Assembly: GCA_041652755.1 (NCBI GenBank)
Contig: JBAZGS010000007.1
Location: forward strand, 3,470 to 67,469
DNA length: 64,000 bases
Direction of reading: 5' to 3'
Origin: JAQTTT01 sp041652755
GTDB taxonomy: Archaea > Nanobdellota > Nanobdellia > Tiddalikarchaeales > Tiddalikarchaeaceae
The notes beneath the pieces were generated by a model. It was not told the DNA's origin. It searched no databases and was given only the letters and a program-made list of their open reading frames with translations. The translations under genes and the position numbers were made by a program. Position 1 is the first letter of the stretch. The number at the start of each line of letters is the position of its first letter. Shown one piece after another: positions 51,342-60,009 of the stretch.

Positions 51342-51878
51342 TTATTCATTGTTTAGTTTTGAATTAATGAATTCTTCCAGTTTTTTGCCTGCAATGCTTG
51401 CATCAGGGCTGGAAGTGTCTATTATTATGTCTGCATGAGTGTCTATTCCTTGCTTTGCCCTTTCAATCCTTTTAATTATCTCTTCATTGCTTTCCCTTTT
51501 TCTTTCAGCCAATCTTTGCTTAATGATTTCAACTGGCACAGAGAATTCAACAATGTAGCTTTTATCCCATAATTTCTTGGCTTGACTGATTACATCCCTG
51601 CTGATATTTAAAATAATGCTTGTGCCATTTAACAGATGAATTATTACATCCTCTTTTTTTACGCCGTATAGTTTGTCATATGATTCCCACCAAAGCGCAT
51701 AGTCTTTTTTTATAAACTCCTCTTTTTTTATGCTAATAAAATCTTCAGTGCTTGATGCTTCTCTTGTAATGTATCTTTTTGCTTTTTTTAAATTGCTTAT
51801 TTTATTTAATGCATAGCTTATGGCAGTGTCTTTTCCGCTTGCGCTGTTGCCTACAATTAAGAATAATGAAGCATTCAT
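51342..51878 (-). CDS. PhnN-like nucleoside/ribose-phosphate kinase
   Basis: A 178-residue P-loop kinase. Walker A is GNSASGKDT (about residues 9-17), followed by RYITREASSTEDF, EEFIKKDYALWW and DKLYGVKKEDV. The last segments match ribose 1,5-bisphosphokinase (PhnN) and guanylate-kinase-like enzymes, especially in the ITR and YGV elements. The product may be PRPP. No phosphonate genes are near. It overlaps the phosphoesterase gene by four bases, and they form an operon. Confidence 0.75.
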   Translation of the reverse strand: MNASLFLIVGNSASGKDTAISYALNKISNLKKAKRYITREASSTEDFISIKKEEFIKKDYALWWESYDKLYGVKKEDVIIHLLNGTSIILNISRDVISQAKKLWDKSYIVEFSVPVEIIKQRLAERKRESNEEIIKRIERAKQGIDTHADIIIDTSSPDASIAGKKLEEFINSKLNNE

Positions 51879-52480
51879 AGCTCAATTATTGCCCCTTTTT
51901 TGCCTAAATTTAATAGTTTGGTTTTTCCTAAGTAATCAGTCAATCCAAAAGTTTCATGAATATGGCCTGTAAGCACTAAGTCTGGCTTGTAGTTTAAGAT
52001 GAACTCCCTTAGTTTAGTGCTTCCAACATGGTCCCAGCCAATATTGTCAAGTTTTGTGTTAAAAGGAGGCTCATGAGTTAGCAGTATTTTTTTCTTGTTT
52101 TTGAATTTAGAAAAATCTTTTTTTAGCTTAGATATTAGTTCTTTGTCGCTGAATCCAAAAGGGCTAAAATCAGTTCCTCCAATTCCAAAAACTACAAAAT
52201 TTTCAAATTCCCTATAATATGAATGAAGATTATAAACCTCTTTGCCGTACTGCTCTGATAAAAAATCAATATCACTTGGCGAGTCATGGTTGCCATGAAC
52301 CATCATTACTGGAATGTTGGCTTTCTTGAAAGGCCCGATTATTCCTTCAATATTGCCACCCCATTCAATAATATCCCCTCCGAGTAATACCATGTCCACC
52401 TTGTTTTTTCTGGCTTTCTCTGCTAGTTTCTCTGATGCTATCCTGTCTGAATGCAAATCACTTGCTGCTAAGATTTTCAT
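51875..52480 (-). CDS. metallophosphoesterase
   Basis: A 201-residue calcineurin-like phosphoesterase. Motifs are SDLHSDR, LGGDIIEWGG, MMVHGNHDSP, LLTHEPPF and LTGHIHETFG. These provide the Asp, His and Asn metal ligands of the YfcE/MJ0912 group. Substrate unknown. ATGA-type overlap with the kinase gene that follows. Confidence 0.9.
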   Translation of the reverse strand: MKILAASDLHSDRIASEKLAEKARKNKVDMVLLGGDIIEWGGNIEGIIGPFKKANIPVMMVHGNHDSPSDIDFLSEQYGKEVYNLHSYYREFENFVVFGIGGTDFSPFGFSDKELISKLKKDFSKFKNKKKILLTHEPPFNTKLDNIGWDHVGSTKLREFILNYKPDLVLTGHIHETFGLTDYLGKTKLLNLGKKGAIIEL

Positions 52481-52532
52481 ATTATTAATTATTAGTCTTT
52501 TCTTTTTAAAAAAATTGCCAATTAAAAAGATT

Positions 52533-52550
52533 TACTTTAAAGTAGTAACA
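52533..52550 (+). promoter_or_regulatory. palindrome and AAGTAGTAACA motif before 52583
   Basis: TACTTTAAAGTA (52533-52544) is a perfect palindrome and continues into AAGTAGTAACA (52540-52550). The latter 11-mer recurs at 60010-60020 before another gene. Each copy is followed by a TATA-like block and a TTCATA segment. Possible operator or upstream element. Confidence 0.35.
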
Positions 52551-52582
52551 TTTATAAAAAGATTTTTTTCATAGAATTATTC

Positions 52583-53437
52583 ATGGGAGAAGAATTAGAA
52601 AAAATATTGCTGGATAATAATGAAATTATTAATTTTAAGAAAATGTTTGCTAATTTAAAGGAAAAAAGGCCTGAATACGCTGAAGTTTTGGGCACATTAT
52701 TTGAATCAAGCTCGTATTTAAATCCTCAAAATGTTTCAAACTATAGTTCTTATTTGGTTATAGGGGGCTATGCGGTGTTATTGAATTTAATAAAAAAAGC
52801 TCAGGAGTTATATAAAAATACTGGTTTGGAAAAATATTCAGCTGAAAACATTATTTTAAAATGGAGAGGCTCACACGATGTTGATTTGGTGGGTGATGAA
52901 ACTTCTGAAAAAAAATTGCCTTCGCATATATTTAATCAATTTGAGTCAAGCAATCATAATCTTGTAAAGACAAAAAAATGCAGCTTTAATTACGTTGGGC
53001 CTGCAAAAAATAAAGAATCTGAAGGAATTCATGGAGATATTTATATAATTCCTTTTGGAAAAAAAGTGAAAATAGCTAATGCTGAATTTGAAAGAGATTA
53101 TGAAACTGGATTTAAGCACGAAACAGTAAATCTTTATGGAATTAATATTTTTATCCCTAAAGTAAGCGATTTGATTAAATCAAAAATCACGGATTTTAAA
53201 GATGAAAAAACAATTGAACAAATTTATGAAAAAATAAAAAACAAAAGGCAAAGAGATTTGGTTGATATTATAAATATTATAAATTCTTCAGATTCAAAAC
53301 TTAATTTCAATGAATTTAATGAAAAGGAAAGGCAGCTTGTTGAGTTCATATATAAAACTGGCAAAAAATTTTCAGAAGAGATGTTTTTTAAAGACATTTA
53401 TCTAAATAATAAGATGAAAATATCATGGCAGAAATAA
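52583..53437 (+). CDS. AbiEii-like nucleotidyltransferase
   Basis: A 284-residue protein. It has the layout of the AbiEii/AbiGii-type nucleotidyltransferases: IGGYAVLL (GG..A), then RGSHDVDLVGDE (metal-binding DVD), and later VSDLIKSKITDFKDE followed by KRQRDLVDI. The N-terminal 50 residues and C-terminal 45 residues are helical. Relatives act in toxin-antitoxin or abortive-infection systems and transfer nucleotides to RNA or protein. The next gene overlaps its end by 13 nt, so it has a partner. Confidence 0.7.
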   Translation: MGEELEKILLDNNEIINFKKMFANLKEKRPEYAEVLGTLFESSSYLNPQNVSNYSSYLVIGGYAVLLNLIKKAQELYKNTGLEKYSAENIILKWRGSHDVDLVGDETSEKKLPSHIFNQFESSNHNLVKTKKCSFNYVGPAKNKESEGIHGDIYIIPFGKKVKIANAEFERDYETGFKHETVNLYGINIFIPKVSDLIKSKITDFKDEKTIEQIYEKIKNKRQRDLVDIINIINSSDSKLNFNEFNEKERQLVEFIYKTGKKFSEEMFFKDIYLNNKMKISWQK

Positions 53438-53769
53438 TTGAAAAACTTAAAAAATCTGATTTCAAATGGCTAGCAACAGGCAGATTCGCAATAGACAATA
53501 TTTTATCCAATAAGTTAGAACAAATTGATTGTTTTTCAATTATAGTCCCTGAAAGCGATAAAAAAAAATGTGACAATTACATTAAAAATAATAATATTTT
53601 AAATATCAATATTATTTATTCGAAATGTTTGGATAATGAGTATTTTTTATTGAATGGAATCCAAACTGTTTTTGATGAAAAAAATCTTGAAGAAACTGCT
53701 CCGAGATATTATAGTAACAATAAAATTTTGTTAAAAAAAAAGATTGAAGAGTACAGAAAAATGTATTAA
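53425..53769 (+). CDS. partner of the AbiEii-like gene, function unknown
   Basis: A 114-residue protein. It overlaps the nucleotidyltransferase gene by 13 nt, so the two are coupled. The N-terminus WLATGRFAIDNIL and the strand IDCFSIIVPE recall a nucleotidyltransferase-like fold, but no catalytic motif is present. It could be the antitoxin or a substrate partner of the 52583 product. The RPRYYS-like end (APRYYSNNKILL) gives no further clue. Confidence 0.55.
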   Translation: MAEIIEKLKKSDFKWLATGRFAIDNILSNKLEQIDCFSIIVPESDKKKCDNYIKNNNILNINIIYSKCLDNEYFLLNGIQTVFDEKNLEETAPRYYSNNKILLKKKIEEYRKMY

Positions 53770-53794
53770 ATGGATGATTTAATCATAAGAATAT

Positions 53795-55123
53795 TTATTT
53801 TTTTAAGATTACGCTTTCCCCGTTCTTTAGCATTTTTATATTACTTGGTTTGTATCCTTCTTCTTTTGCTAACTCTGCTCCGCTTTTCAGCTTCTCTGGA
53901 GTTCCATGGCTTGGAATGTAAAATTTAGGCTTAACCATTTTTATCAAATCCCTGTGGTCCTCCCTTGCTGCGTGGCCGCTTGCATGAAAATCCAAATAAA
54001 TCCTTACGCCTTTATTTTTCAGCTGCTTTTCCAAATTTGCCCTGTTAGTTATGCATTCAGGAACTGGAATTGTTTCGCTGCAAAATACTACTATGTCATC
54101 TTGCTCGAATTTTAATGGCAGTTCATCTTTTGCCATTCTTGAAAGCATTGAATTCGGCTCGCCTTGGTTTCCTGTCATCACTAGTAAGAATTTGTCTTTT
54201 CCAACCCTTTTAATCCTATTAAAGGCTTCGGCGACTTCAGCATTAAAAGATGCTATTTTTGCCTTTGAAAAATCTATTAATTTAGCATTAGTGCTTGCTT
54301 GCAGATAATTCTTCATGCTTCTTCCAAAAATTATTGGAGTTCTTCCCATTTTTTTAGAAATTTCTATAATGTTGTTAATCCTTATGCAGTGGCTTGCGAA
54401 AGTTGTGAGCACAACTAATTTTTTCTTTGATTTAAGGTTAAGCAATAAGTCTTTTATCATTTCACGCACTATTGACTCGCTGAAAGTCCTTCCTGGATTG
54501 TCTATCCTAGTGGAGTCATCAAGCAATGCGAGAACTCCCTGGTTTCCTAATTGCTTAAGCCTGTCATAATTAGTTTTTGAGCCATAAGTAGGGTTGTCAT
54601 CAAATTTGAAATCGTTGGTGTAAATTATTACTCCATCAGGAGTATGGATTGCAATTATTACTGACTGAAGAGTTGAATGCGTTGTGTAGATGAATTCTAT
54701 CTTGAAATTTTTGCTAACACTGAAGGATTTTCCAGCATTAAGCCTTACAATCTTGTTTTTTATCTTTTCTTTCTGATTTTTTTCTAAGTTTTTTAATACT
54801 TCATAAGAAAAAGGAGTTATTATTATTGGGCATGAATATTTGTTAGAAATCTTTGCAACTGCACCTAAATGATCTAAATGGGCATGGCTGCAAGTTATTG
54901 CTTTAACCATTGGACCTAATTTTTTAAATACTTCCCTGTCATCAGGCAAAACCTCTAGTTCCAATAACTTATTATTGCTTAATTCTGAACTATCCCCTTC
55001 ATAATCCATTAATTTGCTAACATCAATGCCCATATCAATGATTATTGCTTCATTGCCGCATTTTATTGCAGTCATATTCTTGCCAATGCCAGAATAACCT
55101 CCAACTGCATAGATTTCTATCAT
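53795..55123 (-). CDS. rnj: RNase J (beta-CASP ribonuclease)
   Basis: A 442-residue metallo-beta-lactamase/beta-CASP ribonuclease. The first metal motif is HAHLDH (H80, H82, D84, H85). The beta-CASP region has GNQGEPNSML and the last motif DFHASGHA. Archaeal RNase J is a 5'-3' exonuclease acting on mRNA and rRNA. The C-terminal domain is lost or short compared with bacterial enzymes (about 550 residues), as is usual for archaeal forms. It is divergent from the amidotransferase gene. Confidence 0.93.
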   Translation of the reverse strand: MIEIYAVGGYSGIGKNMTAIKCGNEAIIIDMGIDVSKLMDYEGDSSELSNNKLLELEVLPDDREVFKKLGPMVKAITCSHAHLDHLGAVAKISNKYSCPIIITPFSYEVLKNLEKNQKEKIKNKIVRLNAGKSFSVSKNFKIEFIYTTHSTLQSVIIAIHTPDGVIIYTNDFKFDDNPTYGSKTNYDRLKQLGNQGVLALLDDSTRIDNPGRTFSESIVREMIKDLLLNLKSKKKLVVLTTFASHCIRINNIIEISKKMGRTPIIFGRSMKNYLQASTNAKLIDFSKAKIASFNAEVAEAFNRIKRVGKDKFLLVMTGNQGEPNSMLSRMAKDELPLKFEQDDIVVFCSETIPVPECITNRANLEKQLKNKGVRIYLDFHASGHAAREDHRDLIKMVKPKFYIPSHGTPEKLKSGAELAKEEGYKPSNIKMLKNGESVILKK

Positions 55124-55226
55124 TTATTAAACACGTCTCTGTTAATTTATTAAGTTTTGGTAAAGAATTTTTTGATTGTCTAAAAAATTTCCCTAACAAT
55201 TTTTTTAATAAACTTATTAGGAAAGT

Positions 55227-55244
55227 TAATCTTTTTAAAGATTA
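55227..55244. promoter_or_regulatory. inverted repeat, possible operator
   Basis: TAATCTTT and AAAGATTA form an eight-base inverted repeat separated by TT. It lies in the 190-bp divergent region between RNase J and the amidotransferase gene. It may be a regulator site for one of them or simply AT-rich symmetry. Confidence 0.3.
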
Positions 55245-55312
55245 CCTATTAATAAAAAAAAGATTTATATAGTATTAAGCGATATATATTTGAGAAAAGG
55301 TTTTGTGGTATC

Positions 55313-55867
55313 ATGATTTTAGTAGTAAATAATGGGTCAAGATATATGAAGACTCTTCTTGTTAGGCTAAGGGAGTTCAGGATTAAGTTCAGAGTAAGCG
55401 ATTATTATAATACTTTGCCAAAATTCTCAAGGTATAATGGAATAATTCTTTCAGGTGGAACTAATTTTATAAAAGAAAGGTATGATTTTATTAAGGGTAT
55501 AATTGAAAACACTAATATTCCTGTTCTTGGAATCTGCATTGGAAGCGAATACATTGCAAACACTTTTGGAGGAAAAACCATTCATGATATTCCTGAAAAT
55601 GAAGGATTCTATGACGTAATGGTTTTAAAACCTAATAAATTAACTGGGGATGTGAAGATTCTTAAAGGAATGGATTGCCATCAGCATAAAATTGTTGAAT
55701 TGCCTAAAAATTTTGAAACTTTGGCAGCAAGCATGTATTCAAGGTTTGACATAATAAAGCACAAGGATAAGGAGATTTATGGTGTGCAGTTTCATCCTGA
55801 AAACAACGAGGTTGGAAGGGCTTTAATGGAGAATTTCCTAAAAAAAATCTGCAAAGAGACGCAATAA
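55313..55867 (+). CDS. GMP synthase-type glutamine amidotransferase
   Basis: A 184-residue class I glutamine amidotransferase domain related to archaeal GMP synthase subunit A. It has GIILSGGT, a nucleophile elbow GICIGSE (usual GICLGHQ), and the histidine of VQFHPE. The HKIVELP segment also matches. The HQ to SE change near the nucleophile is odd. The ATP-pyrophosphatase partner (GuaB-type) is not adjacent. Another amidotransferase role, such as CTP or anthranilate-type, is less likely from the similarity. Confidence 0.75.
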   Translation: MILVVNNGSRYMKTLLVRLREFRIKFRVSDYYNTLPKFSRYNGIILSGGTNFIKERYDFIKGIIENTNIPVLGICIGSEYIANTFGGKTIHDIPENEGFYDVMVLKPNKLTGDVKILKGMDCHQHKIVELPKNFETLAASMYSRFDIIKHKDKEIYGVQFHPENNEVGRALMENFLKKICKETQ

Positions 55868-55868
55868 A
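55833..55868 (+). repeat. 36-bp direct repeat, copy 1
   Basis: The 3' end of the amidotransferase gene (ATTTCCTA... to GCAATAAA) recurs at 56293-56328 with a single mismatch. The NTF2-like gene lies between the copies. This pattern suggests an insertion that duplicated its target, or a duplication of the gene end. Confidence 0.8.
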
Positions 55869-55873
55869 GATTA

Positions 55874-56257
55874 TTATTTAGTATTCCAATATTCATTAAG
55901 ATATGAAATTTTATTATTTTTCATTTTTAATATCATTATTCCTACCATTTTGTCTTTTTTCCATTTTTTTTCATTTTTTATTTTATATTCATTATTACAT
56001 TCCCATTCAGCAAAACCTGTTTTTTCATCTTTAGATACATAACATTTTCCTAATTTAAATTTAATATTTTTCGTATTTTTTTTAACGTTATTTTCCCAGA
56101 ATTTTTTAATTTCTTCATGTCCTTTGTAAGGTTTTGATAATGGACTTTCTTGATAAATTCCTTTTTTTGTAAAACACTCTAGGATTAAATTTGAATCTTG
56201 ATTTTCCCATGATTTTTTATATTTTTTCATCACTTTTTTAATTTGAATAATTTTCAT
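55874..56257 (-). CDS. NTF2/SnoaL-like protein
   Basis: A 127-residue protein of the NTF2-like fold, with the conserved opening helix then FTKKGIYQESPLSKPYKGHEEI (residues about 28-49) and a strand-rich end (NNKISYLNEYW). NTF2-like proteins are cone-shaped small-molecule binders or isomerases, and the substrate is unknown. The gene is enclosed by a 36-bp direct repeat derived from the neighbouring gene, which points to recent acquisition. Confidence 0.75.
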   Translation of the reverse strand: MKIIQIKKVMKKYKKSWENQDSNLILECFTKKGIYQESPLSKPYKGHEEIKKFWENNVKKNTKNIKFKLGKCYVSKDEKTGFAEWECNNEYKIKNEKKWKKDKMVGIMILKMKNNKISYLNEYWNTK

Positions 56258-56292
56258 ATTAAAAAATATTAATCAATTATTTATTAATATTT

Positions 56293-56328
56293 ATTTCCTC
56301 AAAAAAATCTGCAAAGAGACGCAATAAA
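56293..56328 (+). repeat. 36-bp direct repeat, copy 2
   Basis: Same as 55833-55868 with one mismatch (C for A). It lies 36-71 bp beyond the NTF2-like gene start and shortly before the 5S rRNA promoter, so it carries the last codons of the amidotransferase gene and its stop as an orphan duplicate. Confidence 0.8.
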
Positions 56329-56330
56329 AA

Positions 56331-56341
56331 CCTTTAAAAAT
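56331..56341 (+). promoter_or_regulatory. TATA box of the 5S rRNA gene
   Basis: CCTTTAAAAAT, with TTTAAAAA at 56333-56340, is about 26 nt before the 5S RNA start at 56363. Spacing and sequence fit a strong archaeal TATA box. Confidence 0.6.
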
Positions 56342-56362
56342 AATAAGTAATCTAATTATTCT

Positions 56363-56480
56363 TGTTAGCGGCCATAGATTAAGGGGAAACACCTGTTCCC
56401 GTTTCGATCACAGAAGTTAAGCCTTTAACCGTTATCAAACAGTACTCCGGAATACGGGGGAACTTGGTAAGCTGCTAACA
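56363..56480 (+). rRNA. 5S ribosomal RNA
   Basis: A 118-nt 5S rRNA. TGTTAGC (56363-56369) and GCTAACA (56474-56480) form helix I. Internally the conserved CCTGTTCCCGT, CGATCACAGAAGTTAAGCC and AGTACTCCGGAA blocks are present. It stands alone rather than next to 16S or 23S genes, as in many small archaea. Confidence 0.95.
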
Positions 56481-56539
56481 TCCTCTTTTTTATAATTAAA
56501 TCAAAAATTTTAAAATACCTTTAAGTATTTAGTTTGTTT

Positions 56540-57172
56540 ATGGCTAAGGGTTTTTTTGACGGATTGAAAAGCTTTTTTTCTAAGCTTTTTGGAAAGCAAA
56601 AGCAAATAAGATTAGGCTGTTATGGCAGCCCTAATGCAGGAAAAACCACTTTGGCTAATAATATTTCTAAGGAGTTCTTGGGCAAAGAGGTTGGAAAAGT
56701 AAGCAATATTCCTCATGAAACAAGGGAAGTCACTGAAATTGAGCATATTGAAATGAGCAATAACGGGAAAAAATTGGTGATTAATCTAGTTGACACTCCT
56801 GGAATTGCAACAAAAATTGATTTTGAAGACTTCATCAAGCATGGAGTTAAGAAGAAAGATGCAAAAATTAGGGCAAAGGAAGCTACTAAAGGAATAATTG
56901 AAGCAATAAAATGGCTGGATAAAATGGATGTTGTTTTGGTTGTTATTGATTCAACCCTTGACCCCTACAATCAAGTTAATCTGACAATTTTGGGCAACTT
57001 AGAAGCTAGAAAGATTCCTGTAATAATTGTTGCGAACAAGATTGACTTAAAAAATTCTAATATTGAAAGGGTGAAAGAGATGTTTCCTCAGTACGAGATT
57101 GTTGGAATAAGCGCAAAAACCGGAAAAAACATGGATGAATTATACAAAACTATTTTCAAGGTGGCAAAATGA
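56540..57172 (+). CDS. Era-like small GTPase (ArvA/OapA type)
   Basis: A 210-residue GTPase. G1 is GSPNAGKTT, G3 is DTPG (NLVDTPGI), G4 is ANKID and G5 is ISAKT. The protein belongs to the archaeal Era-like group that occurs with DUF2073 and a zinc-ribbon protein. In Haloferax this set has been linked to an origin-adjacent cluster (OapABC) and to extracellular-vesicle formation (ArvABC). Here the DUF2073 gene follows with a four-base overlap, and the zinc-ribbon gene is at 63399. ATG 56540 was chosen over a TTG at 56534. Confidence 0.85.
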   Translation: MAKGFFDGLKSFFSKLFGKQKQIRLGCYGSPNAGKTTLANNISKEFLGKEVGKVSNIPHETREVTEIEHIEMSNNGKKLVINLVDTPGIATKIDFEDFIKHGVKKKDAKIRAKEATKGIIEAIKWLDKMDVVLVVIDSTLDPYNQVNLTILGNLEARKIPVIIVANKIDLKNSNIERVKEMFPQYEIVGISAKTGKNMDELYKTIFKVAK

Positions 57173-57549
57173 CTAATATAAATAATATGAAGATTGATTT
57201 GGAATTTATTCCTTTTGAAATATTAAAAACAATGGATTTAGAGCAGCAAGTTAAATTCATAATCAAAAAAACTAAAGACAGCAAAATCTTGATTTTTGAC
57301 TCCCAGTTAACCCCCCAAGAAGAAGCTAAGCTGATAAGCGAGACAATGAAGCATATTGACAAAAAGTTTTCAGGAATAGAAATTTGCTCACTTCACATGG
57401 ATAAGGCTGAAACTTGGATTGATAAGACTAAATCTTTCATTTTTAAGACTTTAACTGGAAAGATGAGAGGAACAAGCATTATTGGCCCTGCCAAGATTAT
57501 TAAGCAGATTAAAAGGGATCCTGAAAGCATCAGCATATTGATGAAGTAA
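57169..57549 (+). CDS. DUF2073-family protein (ArvB/OapB type)
   Basis: A 126-residue DUF2073 protein that starts NMKIDLEFIPFEILKTMDLEQQ (split) and contains LIFDSQLTPQEEAKLISETM and GKMRGTSIIGPAKIIKQIK. It is the usual partner of the Era-like GTPase encoded four bases upstream. Role inferred from the three-gene set: part of a GTPase module implicated in vesicle formation in haloarchaea. Function here is not shown. Confidence 0.85.
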   Translation: MTNINNMKIDLEFIPFEILKTMDLEQQVKFIIKKTKDSKILIFDSQLTPQEEAKLISETMKHIDKKFSGIEICSLHMDKAETWIDKTKSFIFKTLTGKMRGTSIIGPAKIIKQIKRDPESISILMK

Positions 57550-57603
57550 CACCCTATTAGTGGTAGATAAGGCTTTATAAAACCAAATGACTATTTTTTT
57601 AGC

Positions 57604-58677
57604 ATGAATAAGCAATTAATTGGGCTTGAAAATTATTTTAAGAATAATAAGGAGACCTCAATAAGGGATTATGTTTTAAAATTGGATGACAAAATAAACA
57701 TTGACAATTATTCTAATGAGCAGCTAAAGCAATATATTGAAAGCAATTATAATATCACTTTTTCAAAAAGAAACAGCAAAGGAAAAGATTATGTTAACTA
57801 TAACACTTTCAGAAAAATTACTGGAGAAGTTAGGACTAAAAAAAAGATTTATATTGATATTCAAAAATTGTTTTTGGAGAAAAAAGACCAGCAGAGAGCA
57901 AAAACTTATGAAGAAATCAAGCAATTATTATTTGACCACAGATTAAACTATGGACTAGAGTCTCTTTGGAAAACTGCAGATACTGAAGAATTATGCGGAA
58001 AATTAGGTTACTCTGTTGAAGAGTTAAGTGATAGGATAAATTTGGATATGAGCTCAATTTTAGAAAAATATTACTTGCTTGATGAAAAAAGAATTGAGCA
58101 CTATATAGTTAATGCAAAAAAAGCCTTGAAAGAGAATAATTTATCACAAGCGTATAAGCTGAATGAAGAGATAAATAAGGAGATTTTTGCAAAAATTGGA
58201 TACAAAAACTTGGAGAATTTAATAAACGCTTCAAATGTTTACACTGGAAAAAATAAGATAATCCTAAAAAAAGCTAATTCGGATCAGCTTGAAATCATGC
58301 TTAACAATAATAAAATAAGTTTAATTAAGCAAGTGCAAAAAGAGCTTGGTTTAGCTATTGACCCTAATGATATTAATGGGCAAATGTCTAAGCTTATGGT
58401 TTTAAGCGATGGAGAAAAAATGGTTACAGGAAGCTTTGATGCAAATGGGACTTTTAGAACTGAAATAAAGGATTATTTTGCAGTGAATGAAGAATCAATT
58501 TTCAATAATATAATAAAGTATGAATCCTCTAATTTAAAAAAGATGAGCTCTGATTTTGATCCGAAAGTTTTAGTTTCAGCCCTTGCTGAAAACTATGCTT
58601 TAGTAATGCAGGGAAACCATAATATCAGCTTTGAAGATTTAGTTGATAAACATTCAAGGAAAGTAATCAAAATTTAA
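57604..58677 (+). CDS. protein of unknown function
   Basis: A 357-residue soluble, mostly helical protein. The segment PNDINGQMSKLMVLSDGEKMVTGSF (split) is the most ordered-looking part, and charged helices surround it. No family recognised. It is the first of an orphan group extending to 61600 and overlaps the next gene tail to tail by 11 nt. Confidence 0.65.
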   Translation: MNKQLIGLENYFKNNKETSIRDYVLKLDDKINIDNYSNEQLKQYIESNYNITFSKRNSKGKDYVNYNTFRKITGEVRTKKKIYIDIQKLFLEKKDQQRAKTYEEIKQLLFDHRLNYGLESLWKTADTEELCGKLGYSVEELSDRINLDMSSILEKYYLLDEKRIEHYIVNAKKALKENNLSQAYKLNEEINKEIFAKIGYKNLENLINASNVYTGKNKIILKKANSDQLEIMLNNNKISLIKQVQKELGLAIDPNDINGQMSKLMVLSDGEKMVTGSFDANGTFRTEIKDYFAVNEESIFNNIIKYESSNLKKMSSDFDPKVLVSALAENYALVMQGNHNISFEDLVDKHSRKVIKI

Positions 58678-59548
58678 TTAAGTTTTCTTTCTCTGCAACT
58701 CTTATATCTTGATTAACATAAACAGTGTTCTCATTAGTTTTCAGGAAATCTAATGTTTTGCTAACACTTGAAACCTCTGGAAATGCTTTTTTTAAAAAAT
58801 GCTCTAGGAATAACCTGTGGGGCTCTCCAACAATTATGTTAACTGTTTCAGGATTAAATGACTCTTTGACTTTATAGTATGTTTTATTGAACGTTAAAGG
58901 ATTAATGTACAATTTTTCGTCTTTAGTGTATTCAAAGCTTACGTTTATCATATCTTCCAATACTTCTTTTGAAATGCTTGGCTTTGTTTGCTGCAGCTCA
59001 GAGCCGGAGTAAAGGAAATAATAAGCCAATACTTCCTCTAAGAATTTTAGCTTATTGCCTTGGGAGTAGATTTTTTTTAAGTATTCTATTTTGCTTAGTT
59101 TTCTAAACAATTCATCCATTTTTATTACTCTGGAATCAATAGTTCCTTGGTACTCTCTTAAAATTTCTAGGGCATTATTTGTTATTGCTACGCTTCTGTT
59201 AAATCTCACTAAATCCTCAACTTCTCTGTTTTTATAGCTAAATTTATCAATGCACCCTATGGGCAGGCAATAGACATATCTGTCTTTTATTTTGTAAATC
59301 ATTTTAAGAATCATTGGATTAACCCTGAACCCTAGGTTAGTGTTGAAGTAGTTGTTAACATATTGTGTGAATTGGTTTTCTGTTGAAAAATAATCCTCAT
59401 GCCTATTGTTTAAAATATTGTAGATTAAATTATTTGTGTCTTTTTTTACTGGCAGTTCTATTAATAAATAAGAGCTTTTGCCTAGGTTTTGTATCCAAAG
59501 AGGAACATTTTCGCACCTGTCATTTATTCCATTAATCTGGATTTTCAT
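58667..59548 (-). CDS. protein of unknown function
   Basis: A 293-residue protein beginning MKIQINGINDRCENVPLWIQ. It has no membrane segment and no motif I recognise. I chose ATG 59548, since TTTTTAAAAA occurs about 25 nt upstream (59569-59578), the archaeal leaderless arrangement. A start at 59692 would overlap the nuclease-like gene on the other strand. Part of the orphan island. Confidence 0.65.
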   Translation of the reverse strand: MKIQINGINDRCENVPLWIQNLGKSSYLLIELPVKKDTNNLIYNILNNRHEDYFSTENQFTQYVNNYFNTNLGFRVNPMILKMIYKIKDRYVYCLPIGCIDKFSYKNREVEDLVRFNRSVAITNNALEILREYQGTIDSRVIKMDELFRKLSKIEYLKKIYSQGNKLKFLEEVLAYYFLYSGSELQQTKPSISKEVLEDMINVSFEYTKDEKLYINPLTFNKTYYKVKESFNPETVNIIVGEPHRLFLEHFLKKAFPEVSSVSKTLDFLKTNENTVYVNQDIRVAEKENLIKF

Positions 59549-59638
59549 GGGTTTATTGTAAAGAAATGTTTTTAAAAATATTGCCTTAAAGGAAGCTTTA
59601 TCTATAATCTTATTTTGCCTAAAATTTTGATTTAATTG

Positions 59639-60004
59639 ATGAAAGACTGGAAGAGCTTTGAAAAGTTTATAGCGCAAGTACTGGAACTGCATAATTTTAA
59701 GTCTTTTTGGAATGTGAATTTAACACTTAATGGGATTAGAAGGCAGTTTGATGTAGTTGCAAGAAAGGGCAGCGTGATTATTGGAATTGATTGTAAGTTC
59801 TGGGATAATAAGAAGACTAAGAAGTGCGGGCTTGTCAGCAGTGCAATAAAGCAGAAAGAACGGTGCTTATTGCTTAATGATTTGTTTGGATTAAACATTA
59901 CTTCATTAATTGTTACTAATAAAGAGGATTTGTGCGGGTGTTTTGAGAACATCAATATAGTGCCTTTAAATAGGCTTAATAGTTATTTATTGGATAATTA
60001 TTGA
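59639..60004 (+). CDS. PD-(D/E)XK nuclease-like protein
   Basis: A 121-residue protein with an Mrr-like or Holliday-resolvase-like core. Helix 1 has WKSFEKFIAQVLE with an upstream E, then QFDVVARKGSVIIGIDCKFW, which supplies D...D-x-K in the usual spacing (D about 40, D about 52, K about 54). Such folds occur in restriction enzymes and resolvases. A specific role is not decided. ATG 59639 is used; TTG 59636 is adjacent. No methylase is next to it. Confidence 0.7.
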   Translation: MKDWKSFEKFIAQVLELHNFKSFWNVNLTLNGIRRQFDVVARKGSVIIGIDCKFWDNKKTKKCGLVSSAIKQKERCLLLNDLFGLNITSLIVTNKEDLCGCFENINIVPLNRLNSYLLDNY

Positions 60005-60009
60005 CTCTT

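Noticed and set aside
56331..56480. Full rRNA operon at the 5S gene
   Set aside because: Neighbouring DNA encodes proteins. 16S and 23S conserved sequences were not seen.
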